Part shown: piece by piece, positions 27,116 through 37,028 of the stretch
How the letters are laid out: every line of letters starts with the position of its first letter
Numbering within the stretch: position 1 is the first letter of the stretch
Assembly (NCBI RefSeq): GCF_002093975.1
Contig: NZ_KZ084333.1
Span: forward strand, 1-64,000
DNA: 64,000 nucleotides
From: Thermoactinospora rubra
GTDB taxonomy: Bacteria; Actinomycetota; Actinomycetes; Streptosporangiales; Streptosporangiaceae
Direction: 5' to 3'
Program-made: the position numbers and the translations under genes
Notes under the pieces: model-generated
What the model was told of the DNA's origin: nothing
Database searches by the model: none
The model's input: the letters and a program-made list of their open reading frames with translations, nothing else

Positions 27116-28239
27116 CACGCTCGCTCCGCCGTACTGAAAAGCGCCTTGGCCACCTCCCCGAAGTAGGGCCCGTACATGGTGCGGCTGTCGTTGCTGTACT
27201 TGAAGCTGCTCACCGACGTGACGACGCCGCGGCCGGTGCCCGGGTCGAAGGACGACAGCCACGGGCCGCCGCTGGAGCCGGCCGTCATGTCGCAGCCCAG
27301 GCCCTGGTCGCGCGTGGCGTCGTGGGGGTCGTCGTGGACGCGGCCGGAGCAGTAGACGAGGTGCTCGCCGTCGTAGGGAGGGTCGGCGGGGTAGCCGAAG
27401 CCGAAGATCTGGCCGCCGCGGGGCCGGTTGAAGGCGATCTCCTGGAAGCCCACGACGTCGGCCACGTGGCGCCCGCCCGACCGGTTGAGCGCCACCATGC
27501 CGAGGTCGTGGCTGTCGTCGCCGCTGCGGGCCCACGGGCCCGCGACGAACATGCGGCGGGCGGTGAAGGAGCCGTAGGGACGCTCGCCGCCCCTGCGGTA
27601 GCCGGGGACGAAGGTCCAGTTGCGCGCCCAGGCGCCCGCGCCGTCCTTGACGCAGTGCCCGGCGGTGACGACGAGGTCCCGGTTGGCGCTGCGGACCGTG
27701 CCGGCCGAGCACACGAAGTCCACCCCGTCGAGGGTGAGGAAGACCCGTCCGGTGGTGCGCGTGACCGCGCCGCCGGTCAGCCAGCGCGATCCGGAGGTGG
27801 TGGTGAGGGGCCGGGCCGACTGGTGGCGCGGGATCACCCTGGCGGCGCCGTTGGCCAGCTCGGGCGCGAGGCCGAGGCCGACCCTGCCGGTCAGGCCGCC
27901 CTCGTCGATGAGGCCGCCCTTGCCGACCAGATCCCCCTTGCCGATGAGGCCGCCCTTGCCGACCAGCCGGTTCTTGGCGGCGGGGCCGTCGGCGGAGAAG
28001 GCGTCGAGCAGGTCGATGGGCAGGGCGGCGGCCATGCGCTCGGGGGTCCAGTAGTCGAGCACGCGCTGCTGGTCGGCGGGCGTCCGGGCGGCGGCGTGCT
28101 CGACGACGTCGGTCCGCTGAGCCTGGGCGGCCGGGCGGACGATCGGCTGGGGAACTCCGGGGGCCGCGCCGACCAGCGCGGGGCCCAGGAGGCCCGCGAC
28201 GAGCGGTGCGGCCGCCAGCAGTGGGGTGCTCAGGGTCAT
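27115..28239 (-). CDS. Secreted trypsin-like serine protease with Gly-rich repeat segment
   Basis: The 374-residue protein has a signal peptide (LLAAAPLVAGLLGPALVGA), a pro-region with QRVLDYWTPERM, a short repeat of GKGGLI/GKGDLV units (about 93-116, 18-bp DNA repeats), then an S1 protease domain. His lies in VVTAGHCV, Asp in SHDLGMVAL and Ser in GSSGGPW. The next gene (28296-29276) encodes a close paralogue with the same YWTP pro-motif but no GKGG segment, so tandem duplication is likely. Its stop codon overlaps the start of the coiled-coil gene. Extracellular endopeptidase; substrate unknown. Confidence 0.87.
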   Translation of the reverse strand: MTLSTPLLAAAPLVAGLLGPALVGAAPGVPQPIVRPAAQAQRTDVVEHAAARTPADQQRVLDYWTPERMAAALPIDLLDAFSADGPAAKNRLVGKGGLIGKGDLVGKGGLIDEGGLTGRVGLGLAPELANGAARVIPRHQSARPLTTTSGSRWLTGGAVTRTTGRVFLTLDGVDFVCSAGTVRSANRDLVVTAGHCVKDGAGAWARNWTFVPGYRRGGERPYGSFTARRMFVAGPWARSGDDSHDLGMVALNRSGGRHVADVVGFQEIAFNRPRGGQIFGFGYPADPPYDGEHLVYCSGRVHDDPHDATRDQGLGCDMTAGSSGGPWLSSFDPGTGRGVVTSVSSFKYSNDSRTMYGPYFGEVAKALFSTAERA

Positions 28240-28295
28240 GGCCCCCGAGTGTGCACGACGAGATGTGCTCTTGTGGCTACTTTCCGTAAAGATCC

Positions 28296-29276
28296 TTATG
28301 CGGCTCCGGTGGATTGTGCCTCGTTGTAAACGGCCTGCGCCTCATTTCCGAAGTAAGGGCCGAACATCCAGTTGGGGGCGAAGTTGTATTTGAAGCTGTT
28401 CACCGAGTTCACCGTTCCGTGCCCGGTGGACTCGTCGAAGCCGACCAGCCACGGCCCGCCGCTCGACCCGCCCGTCATGTTGCAGGTGAGCCCGTGGTCG
28501 CGGGAGAGCAGGAAGTCGTCGAAGGCCCGCCCGGCGCAGTAGATGAGCTTGGAGCCGTTGTACGGCGCGGCGGCCGGGTAGCCGAAGGCGTACATCTGCT
28601 GCCTCCTGGGCTGGTTGAACGCCACGCCCTGCCCGCCCACGACGTCGGTGAGCGACCTGCCCTGCTGCGGGGCGACCACGGCGGCGGCGATGTCGTAGTT
28701 GATGTCCTCCCGGGCGTTCCACTGCGGCGTGGTGATGAGCTTGGTGGCCACCCAGGTGCCGTAGGGGCGCTGCCCGTTGTCGTAGCCCGGCACGAACACC
28801 CAGTTGGTGTGGAAGGCGCCGCCCAGCTTGACGCAGTGCCCCGCCGTGATCACGACGCTCTTGTTCGCGCTGGTCACGGCGCTGCCCGAGCAGGAGGCGT
28901 TGCGTCCCTGGTAGGTGAAGAACACCCGGCCGGTGGTCCTGACGACCTGGCCGCCCTTGGTCCAGGGGTTGCCGGTGCTCACCGTCGCCTGGGGGTCGGT
29001 GGGCGGGGCGGTCCAGCGGGTGCCGTTGGGCTGGCCGGGCTCGCCCTGGCCGTTGCCGGCGGGGGGCCTGGGCGCCGGGGCGGCGAGCGGCTGGGCGTTG
29101 GCCATCTTCGACGGCGTCCAGTAGTCGAGCACCTGACGCTGCTCGGCTCTGGTGTCGGCGGCCTCCTCCTCGGCGGGCGGCGCGGTCTTGGGCGCGGCGC
29201 CCGCGGGGGCGGCCGGCAGGAGCAGACCCCCGGCGGCGAGGGCGGAGAGGGAAAGCAGAGCGAGTCTGCGATGCAT
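28296..29276 (-). CDS. Secreted trypsin-like serine protease (paralogue of the next gene downstream)
   Basis: From the ATG at 29276, which follows GGGAGGT, the protein is 326 residues with signal peptide RRLALLSLSALAAGGLLLPA and cleavage near AGAA. A pro-segment with QRQVLDYWTPSKM precedes the protease domain. Catalytic residues sit in VITAGHCVK (His), NYDIAAAVV (Asp) and GGSSGGPWL (Ser). It shares the tail SFKYxxxxxxMxGPYFG with its neighbour on the same strand 56 bp downstream. The longer upstream frame is rejected. Confidence 0.88.
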   Translation of the reverse strand: MHRRLALLSLSALAAGGLLLPAAPAGAAPKTAPPAEEEAADTRAEQRQVLDYWTPSKMANAQPLAAPAPRPPAGNGQGEPGQPNGTRWTAPPTDPQATVSTGNPWTKGGQVVRTTGRVFFTYQGRNASCSGSAVTSANKSVVITAGHCVKLGGAFHTNWVFVPGYDNGQRPYGTWVATKLITTPQWNAREDINYDIAAAVVAPQQGRSLTDVVGGQGVAFNQPRRQQMYAFGYPAAAPYNGSKLIYCAGRAFDDFLLSRDHGLTCNMTGGSSGGPWLVGFDESTGHGTVNSVNSFKYNFAPNWMFGPYFGNEAQAVYNEAQSTGAA

Positions 29277-29539
29277 GGGGTTACCTCCCGGAACCTGATC
29301 TGAGGTTGGAAGGTAACGGGGCCAATATCCGCATTTCTCATGATCTGCGAATTCGGATATAGCGGTATTCCGACATAAATAAACCTGAATATCCTGGTTA
29401 ACATGAGTTTCCCGTACGGCCCCGCCGTACGGGAAAGGGCCGGAGCGCCTGCCGGCCGGGCACGGGCGGCCATCACGCGGACAGGCGGTGCAGGGGATCG
29501 CGTTGCCGAGCACGTCCGCGGTCAGGGGACAATGGGCGG

Positions 29540-30712
29540 GTGCAGTCAACGAGCCCGCGTTCAGTGGTCGTCCTCGGCTCCACCGGTTCCATCGGCACCC
29601 AGGCCCTCGACGTCGTCCGCCGGGCCCGCTACACCGTGGCGGGGCTCGCGGCCGGGGGCGGGCGGGTGGACCTGCTGGCCGAGCAGGCGGCGGAGTTCGG
29701 CGTGCCCGTGGTCGCCGTCGCCGAGGCGGCGGCCGTGCCCGCGCTGAAGGAGGCCCTGGCCGCGCGCCGCGTCAGCCCCGAGGTGCTCGCCGGGCCCGAG
29801 GGCGTGGCCCAGGTGGCCGCGCTGCCGTGCGACACGGTGCTCAACGGCATCACCGGAGCGTTGGGGCTGACCTCCACGCTGGTGGCGCTGGAGGCGGGCC
29901 GCACGCTCGCGCTGGCCAACAAGGAGTCGCTCATCATCGGCGGCCCGCTGGTCAAGCGGCTGGCCAAGCCGGGCCAGATCGTGCCGGTCGACTCCGAGCA
30001 CTCCGCGCTCCAGCAGTGCCTGTGGGCCGCCGGCCCCGGCGGCTACGACCCCGACGCCGTGCGGCGGCTGGTGGTCACGGCCAGCGGCGGGCCGTTCCGC
30101 GGGCGCACGCGGGCCGAGTTGACCGACGTCACGCCCGAGATGGCGCTGGCCCACCCGACCTGGTCGATGGGCCCCGTGATCACCGTCAACTCGGCCACGC
30201 TCGTCAACAAGGGGCTGGAGGTCATCGAGGCGCACCTGCTGTTCGACCTCGGCTTCGACCGGATCGAGGTGGTCGTGCACCCGCAGTCGATCATCCACTC
30301 GATGGTCGAGTACGTCGACGGCTCGACCATCGCCCAGGCCAGCCCGCCCGACATGCGCCTGCCCATCGCGCTGGCCCTCGGCCACCCGTACCGGCTGCCC
30401 GGCGCGGCCCCCGCGGTCGACTGGACCCGCGCCCACACGTGGACCTTCGAGCCGCTCGACGACGAGGCCTTCCCCGCCGTCGCCCTGGCGCGCGAGGTCG
30501 GCACGGCGGGCGGCACGGCCCCGGCGGTCTACAACGCCGCCAACGAGGTGTGCGTGGAGGCGTTCATGCGGGGCGCGCTGCCGTTCCTGGCCATCGTGGA
30601 CACGGTTGCGCGCGTGGTGTCCGAACATGTGGTGACATCGGCGGACACGGTGGACGAAGTGCTGGCGGCGGACGCCTGGGCTCGGGCGCGCGCCCGCGAA
30701 CTGACCACCTAA
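29540..30712 (+). CDS. dxr: 1-deoxy-D-xylulose-5-phosphate reductoisomerase
   Basis: This 390-residue enzyme makes 2-C-methyl-erythritol 4-phosphate with NADPH, the first committed step of the MEP isoprenoid pathway. Signatures are the NADPH loop [23 protein letters not shown], the metal site [39 protein letters not shown] and [11 protein letters not shown]. Start is the GTG at 29540. It is followed after 9 bp by ispG, so the two are one operon. In most actinobacteria a membrane site-2 protease gene lies between them; it is absent here. Confidence 0.96.
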   Translation: MQSTSPRSVVVLGSTGSIGTQALDVVRRARYTVAGLAAGGGRVDLLAEQAAEFGVPVVAVAEAAAVPALKEALAARRVSPEVLAGPEGVAQVAALPCDTVLNGITGALGLTSTLVALEAGRTLALANKESLIIGGPLVKRLAKPGQIVPVDSEHSALQQCLWAAGPGGYDPDAVRRLVVTASGGPFRGRTRAELTDVTPEMALAHPTWSMGPVITVNSATLVNKGLEVIEAHLLFDLGFDRIEVVVHPQSIIHSMVEYVDGSTIAQASPPDMRLPIALALGHPYRLPGAAPAVDWTRAHTWTFEPLDDEAFPAVALAREVGTAGGTAPAVYNAANEVCVEAFMRGALPFLAIVDTVARVVSEHVVTSADTVDEVLAADAWARARARELTT

Positions 30713-30721
30713 ACTGGCAAG

Positions 30722-31891
<1,170 letters not shown>

Positions 31892-31947
31892 CAGGCCAAG
31901 CCCGTGCCGCTCCACCGCGGGAAGCGGCGGCGCGGTGACGGCGTAGA

Positions 31948-31976
31948 GGACCTCGCCGAGCGTCGGCGAGGTCCTT
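31948..31976 (+). terminator. Terminator of the dxr-ispG operon
   Basis: A perfect 12-bp stem, GGACCTCGCCGA (31948-31959) with its complement at 31963-31974 and a 3-base loop, followed by TT and a pyrimidine-rich run. The remaining gap to the next gene (about 160 bp) shows no further gene. Confidence 0.8.
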
Positions 31977-32136
31977 CCTGTCTGTCCCTCCATCTCCTCT
32001 CATCCTGAACACGTCGCGCCCGGGACCGGGTTGGAACTGTGTCATGAACGGCTGACAAGTTGGCAATACGCTCGGTCACCATGCGATCACTCTGAGATCA
32101 TGCGGGTCGGACCTGCGAGCAGAGGAGAGCATCCGG

Positions 32137-33714
32137 GTGAAACGAGCGGTGGGGATAGTCGCGATCGTGACGATGCTGGGTGCCGTGGGAGGTGCGCCGG
32201 GGACCGCCGGCGCCCGGTCCTTCCCGCGCTCCGCGCTGGCCTGGGGGCCGTGCGAGGACAGGCCCTCCGGTGGGGCGGCGCCGGCGGTGGAGGTGGAGTG
32301 CGCGGAGCTGCGGGTCCCGCTGGACCACCGGGAGCCGACCGGCCAGCAGATCACGCTCGCGCTCAACCGGATCAAGGGCACGGTCTCGCGCGATCACAAC
32401 CACCTGGGCACCCTGCTGGTGAACCCGGGCGGGCCGGGCGCCTCCGGCCGGCGGCTGGCCCCGTACGTGGCGGCGATGCTGCCCCCGGGGCTGGCCAGGC
32501 GGTACGACATCGTCGGGTTCGACCCGCGCGGCGTCGGCGGGAGCGAGCCCAGCCTCAGCTGCGTGGACCCGGAGGTCTACTACAAGCCGCCGCGTCCCGA
32601 CCAGGTGCCGCGCTCGGCCGAGGACGAGGACGTGCTGCTCGGCCGGGCCAAGGAGTACGCCACGAGCTGCGGCAACCGGTGGGCGTGGTTCCTGCCGTAC
32701 CTGACCACCGAGAACGCGGCCAGGGACATGGACGTCATCCGCCAGGCGCTGGGCGAGGAGAAGATCAGCTACCTGGGCTACTCCTACGGCACCTACCTCG
32801 GCGCCGTCTACGCCACGCTCTTCCCCGACCGGGTCAAGCGGCTGGCCCTGGACAGCGCGATCGACCCCTCGGGCGTGTGGTACGAGGACAACCTGGCGCA
32901 GAACCGCTCCTTCGAGCGCCGTCACCGGGCCTTCCTGGCCTGGACCGCCCGGCACGACGAGGTCTACAAGCTCGGCGGCTCGCTCCGGCAGACGAGCTTC
33001 GCGTGGTCCTCGATGCGGTCGCGGCTGCGCGAGCGGCCCGCGGGGGGCGTGGTGGGCCCGAGCGAGCTGGACGACCTGTTCACCATGGCCGGCTACACCG
33101 ACACCGTCTGGCCGCAGCTGGCCGCCGCCTGGTCGGCGTACGTGCTCAGGGGCGACGTCGAGGAACTGGTGGCCGCCTACCGGCTGCGCGCCCACAACGA
33201 CAAGGAAGACGAGAACGGCTACGCGGTCTACCTCGGCGTCGAGTGCCGCGACGCCGCCTGGCCGCGCGACTGGACGCGCTGGCGGGCGGACATGACGCGG
33301 CTGCACCGGGAGGCGCCGTTCCTGACCTGGCCCAACGCCTGGTACAACGCGCCGTGCGCGTTCTGGCCGGTGCCCGGCGGCACGCCCGTCGACGTCAGGG
33401 GGTCGGAGAAGCTGCCGCCCGTCCTGATCCTGCAGGCGCGCGACGACGCGGCCACGCCGTACCGCGGGGGGATGGCCATGGCCAGGCGCTTCCCGACGGC
33501 CGGGGTGGTGACGGACGGGGGCGGCAACCACGGGGTCTCCCTGGCGGGCAACGAGTGCGTCGACCGCCACCTGGTGGCCTACCTCACCGACGGCACCCGG
33601 CCGAGGCGGGCCTCCTGCCGGGCGCTGCCCGAGCCGCGGCCGATCCAGCAGATGGCCGCGGGCGGACGTACCCGACATGAGCGGCTCACGGAGATCCTCC
33701 GGGTCCGGGGGTAG
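32137..33714 (+). CDS. Secreted alpha/beta hydrolase, tripeptidyl-aminopeptidase (SlpD/SlpE) type
   Basis: The 525-residue exported hydrolase has a signal peptide (AVGIVAIVTMLGAVGGAPGTAGA) and the S33/TAP layout. The oxyanion region is LLVNPGGPGASG, the nucleophile Ser is in YLGYSYGTYLG, Asp is in LQARDDAATPYRGG and His in GGNHGVSLAGN. The TAP C-terminal domain follows with ECVDRHLVAYL. Streptomyces homologues cleave tripeptides from extracellular proteins during mycelial growth. The GTG start follows AGAGGAGAG. It sits between the ispG terminator and a GNAT gene 9 bp downstream. Confidence 0.88.
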   Translation: MKRAVGIVAIVTMLGAVGGAPGTAGARSFPRSALAWGPCEDRPSGGAAPAVEVECAELRVPLDHREPTGQQITLALNRIKGTVSRDHNHLGTLLVNPGGPGASGRRLAPYVAAMLPPGLARRYDIVGFDPRGVGGSEPSLSCVDPEVYYKPPRPDQVPRSAEDEDVLLGRAKEYATSCGNRWAWFLPYLTTENAARDMDVIRQALGEEKISYLGYSYGTYLGAVYATLFPDRVKRLALDSAIDPSGVWYEDNLAQNRSFERRHRAFLAWTARHDEVYKLGGSLRQTSFAWSSMRSRLRERPAGGVVGPSELDDLFTMAGYTDTVWPQLAAAWSAYVLRGDVEELVAAYRLRAHNDKEDENGYAVYLGVECRDAAWPRDWTRWRADMTRLHREAPFLTWPNAWYNAPCAFWPVPGGTPVDVRGSEKLPPVLILQARDDAATPYRGGMAMARRFPTAGVVTDGGGNHGVSLAGNECVDRHLVAYLTDGTRPRRASCRALPEPRPIQQMAAGGRTRHERLTEILRVRG

Positions 33715-33723
33715 GCTGACCAT

Positions 33724-34569
33724 GTGATGCTGCGCACTTCGGCCTCGCGCGTTCTGGACGACGGCGATCGGGACGAGGTCATCGCGCTCCTCGACACCGA
33801 TCCGATCGCGAACGTCTTCGTGGCCTCCCGGGTGCGCACGGTCGGGCTCAACCCCGCGCGGCTGGGCGGCCAGATGTGGGGGTACGGCCCTCGCGGCTCG
33901 CTGGTGTCGCTGTGCTACGCGGGCGCGAACATGGTGCCGGTGAACGCCGGGCCGGAGGCCGTCCACGCCTTCGCCGACCGCGCCCGCCGCCAGGGGCGCC
34001 GCTGCTCGTCCATCGTGGGCCCGGTCGAGGCGGTCTCCCAGCTGTGGGAACGGCTGGAGCCGCACTGGGGCAGGGCCCGCGCGATCCGCTGGCGCCAGCC
34101 GGTGATGGCCACCTCCCGCAGGCCGCCGATCCCGGCCGACCCGCTCGTGCGGCGGGTGCGGCCGGAGGAGTTCGACATCCTCCTCCCGGCGTGCGTGGCG
34201 ATGTTCACCGAGGAGGTGGGCATCTCCCCCAACATCGGCGACGGCGGGGCGTTGTACCGCAACCGGGTGGCCGAGTTGATCAGGATCGGCCGGTCCTACG
34301 CGCGCATCGACGACGGGCGGGTGGTCTTCAAGGCCGAGATCGGCGCGGTCACCCCGCACGCCTGCCAGATCCAGGGCGTGTGGGTGGCGCCGGAGCTGCG
34401 CGGCCGCGGTTACGCCGCCGCGGGCATGGCCGCGGTGGTGGAGGCGGCGCTGGAGTGCTTCGCGCCGATCGTGACGCTGTACGTCAACGACTACAACCAC
34501 GCGGCCCGCGCCGTCTACCGCAAGGTCGGCTTCCAGGAGGTCGACACCTTCATGTCGGTACTTTTCTAG
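33724..34569 (+). CDS. GNAT-family acetyltransferase with DUF4081 N-terminal domain
   Basis: A 281-residue protein with an N-terminal DUF4081 region (DPIANVFVASRVRTVGL) and a C-terminal GNAT fold: CQIQGVWVAPELRGRGYAAAGMAAVVE binds acetyl-CoA, and YVNDYNHAARAVYRKVGF is the canonical last block. A homologue follows ispG directly in Mycobacterium tuberculosis (the Rv2867c type), so its proximity to dxr-ispG is an old synteny. Acceptor substrate unknown. Start is GTG 33724 or ATG 33727. Confidence 0.88.
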   Translation: MMLRTSASRVLDDGDRDEVIALLDTDPIANVFVASRVRTVGLNPARLGGQMWGYGPRGSLVSLCYAGANMVPVNAGPEAVHAFADRARRQGRRCSSIVGPVEAVSQLWERLEPHWGRARAIRWRQPVMATSRRPPIPADPLVRRVRPEEFDILLPACVAMFTEEVGISPNIGDGGALYRNRVAELIRIGRSYARIDDGRVVFKAEIGAVTPHACQIQGVWVAPELRGRGYAAAGMAAVVEAALECFAPIVTLYVNDYNHAARAVYRKVGFQEVDTFMSVLF

Positions 34570-34581
34570 ACTTCTCTAGCT

Positions 34582-34953
34582 GTGCTGGTTGATTTCTGGT
34601 TCGACCCGAGCTGCCCCTACACCTGGAACGCCGCCCGCTGGCTGCTGGAGGTCGAGCGGGTCCGTCCCGTCACCGTCCGCTGGCAGATCCTCAGCCTGTC
34701 GGCGCTCAACGAGCACCTGGAGGTGGACCCGGAGGGCGACACCGAGGGCTACCTGTGGTATCCCGCCCGGGGAGTGGGCCGCGTCGGCGGCCAGGTCGGC
34801 ACGCCGATCATCGCCACCGACGGGCTGGCCTGCTTCGGCCCGGTGATCTCGCGGATCCCGCGCGGTGAGGAGGCGGGGCGGCTGTGGGACGGCGTGGTCC
34901 TGGTGGCGGGCACGCCCGGCTTCCACGAGCTCAAGGGCCCGCCGGCGGAGTGA
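34582..34953 (+). CDS. Internally shortened DsbA-like protein (mycothiol-dependent nitroreductase family)
   Basis: Only 123 residues, but both ends match the actinobacterial DsbA-family protein of about 205 residues typified by Rv2466c. The N-terminal part is VDFWFDPSCPYTWNAARWLL followed by EVERVRPVTVRWQILSLSALNE; the C-terminal part has VGTPII (cis-Pro) and CFGPVISRIPRGEEAGRLWDG. The helical insertion normally between them, about 80 residues, is missing, and no frameshifted remainder is found in the DNA. The active site reads CPYT with a single Cys. It is either a minimal thioredoxin fold or an in-frame deletion derivative. It starts 12 bp after the GNAT gene and overlaps the convergent DUF3037 gene by 23 bp. 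Confidence 0.72.
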   Translation: MLVDFWFDPSCPYTWNAARWLLEVERVRPVTVRWQILSLSALNEHLEVDPEGDTEGYLWYPARGVGRVGGQVGTPIIATDGLACFGPVISRIPRGEEAGRLWDGVVLVAGTPGFHELKGPPAE

Positions 34954-35317
34954 GGACCAGCCGGGCGAACAGCCGATCCAGCTCCCGCTCCGGGTCGTCG
35001 GTGAGGCCGGGATGGACCGGTCCGGTCTGCACGATCGTGCTGCGCGGCGCGGTCAGCCACCGGAAGCGGCTGCCCGGAGACTCCTCCGCCAGCGGCCCGG
35101 CATCCTCGCCGCAGGCCAGCTCGTAGGCGCTGAGTGCCTGCCGTACCGCCTCGACGTCGGCGGCGGGGTCGAGGGCGCGCAGCCGCCGCTCGTCGAGCTC
35201 CACCCGCGCGCACAGGTAGCCGCGCGGCTGGCAGTACAGCAGCACGCCCGCGTTGATGAGCTCGCCGCGCTCGACGTGGGGGACGACGCGGATGACCGCG
35301 TACTCGTAGGCGTCCAT
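34931..35317 (-). CDS. DUF3037 protein, partner of the HipA-like kinase
   Basis: This 128-residue protein of the DUF3037 family begins MDAYEYAVIRVVPHVERGEL, with the conserved NAGVLLYC block typical of the family. Its ATG overlaps the TGA of the upstream HipA-like kinase gene by one base (TGATG), so the two are translationally coupled. The same two-gene arrangement recurs in many bacteria as I recall it, suggesting that DUF3037 works with the kinase. No biochemical function is known to me. Confidence 0.8.
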   Translation of the reverse strand: MDAYEYAVIRVVPHVERGELINAGVLLYCQPRGYLCARVELDERRLRALDPAADVEAVRQALSAYELACGEDAGPLAEESPGSRFRWLTAPRSTIVQTGPVHPGLTDDPERELDRLFARLVLTPPAGP

Positions 35318-36096
35318 CACGGCGTCCCCCGGTGGAAGGCGCCGACCGAGCCGGGGCCGGTGCGCCGCCGTTCGTCGTGCCTGATCTCCCAGCCCTCCCG
35401 CGCCCGCCGGTGCAGGTGCTCGACGTACGCCTGCCGTACGGCCCGAGCCGACTCGAACCCCGGCTCGTCCTCCAGCCACTCGTCGGGTACCAGCGCGGCC
35501 ACCTCCTCCAGCAGGTCCCTGCCGATCTCCAGGGCGCCGTCCTCGGTGGCGAAGGGCGCCAGCACGTGGTCGGAGGCGTCGTAGGGGCGGCGCGGGTCGG
35601 CGCTCTTCCAGTTGTGGTGGAACCACAGCGCGGCGCCGTGGTCGATGAGCCAGACGTCGCCGTGCCACAGCAGCAGGTTGGGGTTGCGCCAGCTGCGGTC
35701 CACGTTGTGGACCAGCCCGTCGAACCACAGCACCCGGGAGGCAAGCAGCGGGTCGGGCGTCCAGGTGAGCGGCTCGAAGCCGAGCGCGCCGGGCAGGAAG
35801 TCGACCGCCAGGTTGAGCCCCGCGCTGTTCTTCAGCAGCTCCTGGATCTCCTCGTCCGGCTCGCGGACGCCGAACCGCGGGTCCAGGTCGATCAGCTTGA
35901 GCTCGGGGGTGCGCAGGCCGAGCCGGCGGGCCAGCTCGGCGCAGATGATCTCGGCGACGAGGACGCGGCGTCCCTGGCCGGCACCGCGGAACTTCACGAC
36001 GTAGGTGCCGAGGTCGTCGGCCTCGACGACGCCCGGCAGGGAGCCGCCCTCGCGCAGGGGCGCCACGTAGCGCGTCGCCGTGATCCGTTCGAGCAC
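35317..36096 (-). CDS. HipA-family protein kinase-like protein
   Basis: A 259-residue single-domain protein with the HipA/PI3K-like kinase core: TYVVKFRGAGQG (ATP-binding Lys), DGLVHNVDRSWRNPN (catalytic Asp and Asn) and VWLIDHGAALWF (metal-binding Asp). It is much shorter than HipA toxin (about 440 residues) and lacks the HipA N-terminal subdomain. HipA kinases phosphorylate aminoacyl-tRNA synthetases or other targets; this branch has no known substrate. The GTG start at 36096 is followed by a coupled DUF3037 gene, a possible toxin-antitoxin-like or regulatory pair. Confidence 0.8.
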   Translation of the reverse strand: MLERITATRYVAPLREGGSLPGVVEADDLGTYVVKFRGAGQGRRVLVAEIICAELARRLGLRTPELKLIDLDPRFGVREPDEEIQELLKNSAGLNLAVDFLPGALGFEPLTWTPDPLLASRVLWFDGLVHNVDRSWRNPNLLLWHGDVWLIDHGAALWFHHNWKSADPRRPYDASDHVLAPFATEDGALEIGRDLLEEVAALVPDEWLEDEPGFESARAVRQAYVEHLHRRAREGWEIRHDERRRTGPGSVGAFHRGTP

Positions 36097-36106
36097 GCCC
36101 TGAAGG

Positions 36107-36973
36107 CTACATCTTCGCGATGACCTCCTCGGCGAAGCGCTCCATCGTCACGCGCTTGAGCTCCAGCGAGCCGTACCCGGCCCTCTCCTCGGGCGAGGCC
36201 AGCCACCAGGGCGCGGCCATGGTGGCGGTGACGCCCTTGCCGGCGAACCGGCGGTAGGTGGCGGCGTCGGGCATGACGGCGAGGGGCGCGACGACGTCCA
36301 GGGCCTCGCGCGGCCTGCCGTACTCGGCGAGGAAGCCGTGCAGCTTGGCGAGCACTTCGTCGAGCTGCTCCTCGGTGTAGACGCGGTTGCCGATCCAGCC
36401 GTCGCCCAGCCGTGCGGCGCGGCGGAGGGCGGCGTCGCTGTCGCCGCCGACGTAGACGGGGATCGGGCGCCGCGGCGTCGGCGCGATCGACAGCGGCGGC
36501 AGGCCGTCGAGCTCGACGGTCTCGCCCCGCCACAGCCGGCGCAGGATCGGGATCATGGCGTCCAGGCGGCGGCCCCTGGTGTGGAAGTCCTGGCCGGTGG
36601 CGGTGAACTCCTCCTTGCACCAGCCGACGCCGACGCCGAACGTCACCCTGTCGCGGGAGAGGACTGCGGCGGTGGAGACCAGCTTGGCGACCGTGAACAG
36701 GTCGCGGGCGGGGGCGACGTAGACGTTGGGGGAGAAGCGCAGCGTGGAGGTCACGGCGGCCATCGCGCCGATCGTCACCCAGGGGTCCGGCCAGTGCGTG
36801 GCGGCGTCCCAGCGGGGCCTGCCGCTCTTCGAGTAGGGGTACGGCGAGGCGAACTCGGCGTAGAACAGGTGGTCGGACAGCGTGAGGGTGTCGAAGCCGT
36901 ACTGCTCGGCCATGCGCGCCAGCTCGACGAACTCCCCGGCGTCCACGAACGACGCCCCCAGCCAGAACCTCAA
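36107..36973 (-). CDS. LLM-class F420-dependent oxidoreductase
   Basis: This 288-residue luciferase-like TIM barrel contains DTLTLSDHLFYAEFASPYPY, VSTAAVLSRDRVTFGVGVGWCKEEF and VYVGGDSDAALRRAARLGDGW, which mark the TIGR03619-type F420 enzymes of actinobacteria. They transfer hydride between F420 and unknown ketone or alkene substrates. The start is a TTG at 36973 preceded by GAGGAGG. It precedes the HipA-like gene by 10 bp and follows another LLM gene, suggesting one minus-strand transcript. Confidence 0.87.
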   Translation of the reverse strand: MRFWLGASFVDAGEFVELARMAEQYGFDTLTLSDHLFYAEFASPYPYSKSGRPRWDAATHWPDPWVTIGAMAAVTSTLRFSPNVYVAPARDLFTVAKLVSTAAVLSRDRVTFGVGVGWCKEEFTATGQDFHTRGRRLDAMIPILRRLWRGETVELDGLPPLSIAPTPRRPIPVYVGGDSDAALRRAARLGDGWIGNRVYTEEQLDEVLAKLHGFLAEYGRPREALDVVAPLAVMPDAATYRRFAGKGVTATMAAPWWLASPEERAGYGSLELKRVTMERFAEEVIAKM

Positions 36974-37028
36974 CGCCCTGCCTCCTCGCCGTCCGCCGTG
37001 CCGTCCGTCCTGGAAGGGGCGGTGTCCC

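Noticed and set aside
34582..34953. Frameshifted full-length DsbA gene
   Set aside because: The DNA between the two conserved halves is too short in any frame to contain the missing helical domain, so a frameshift cannot explain the short length.
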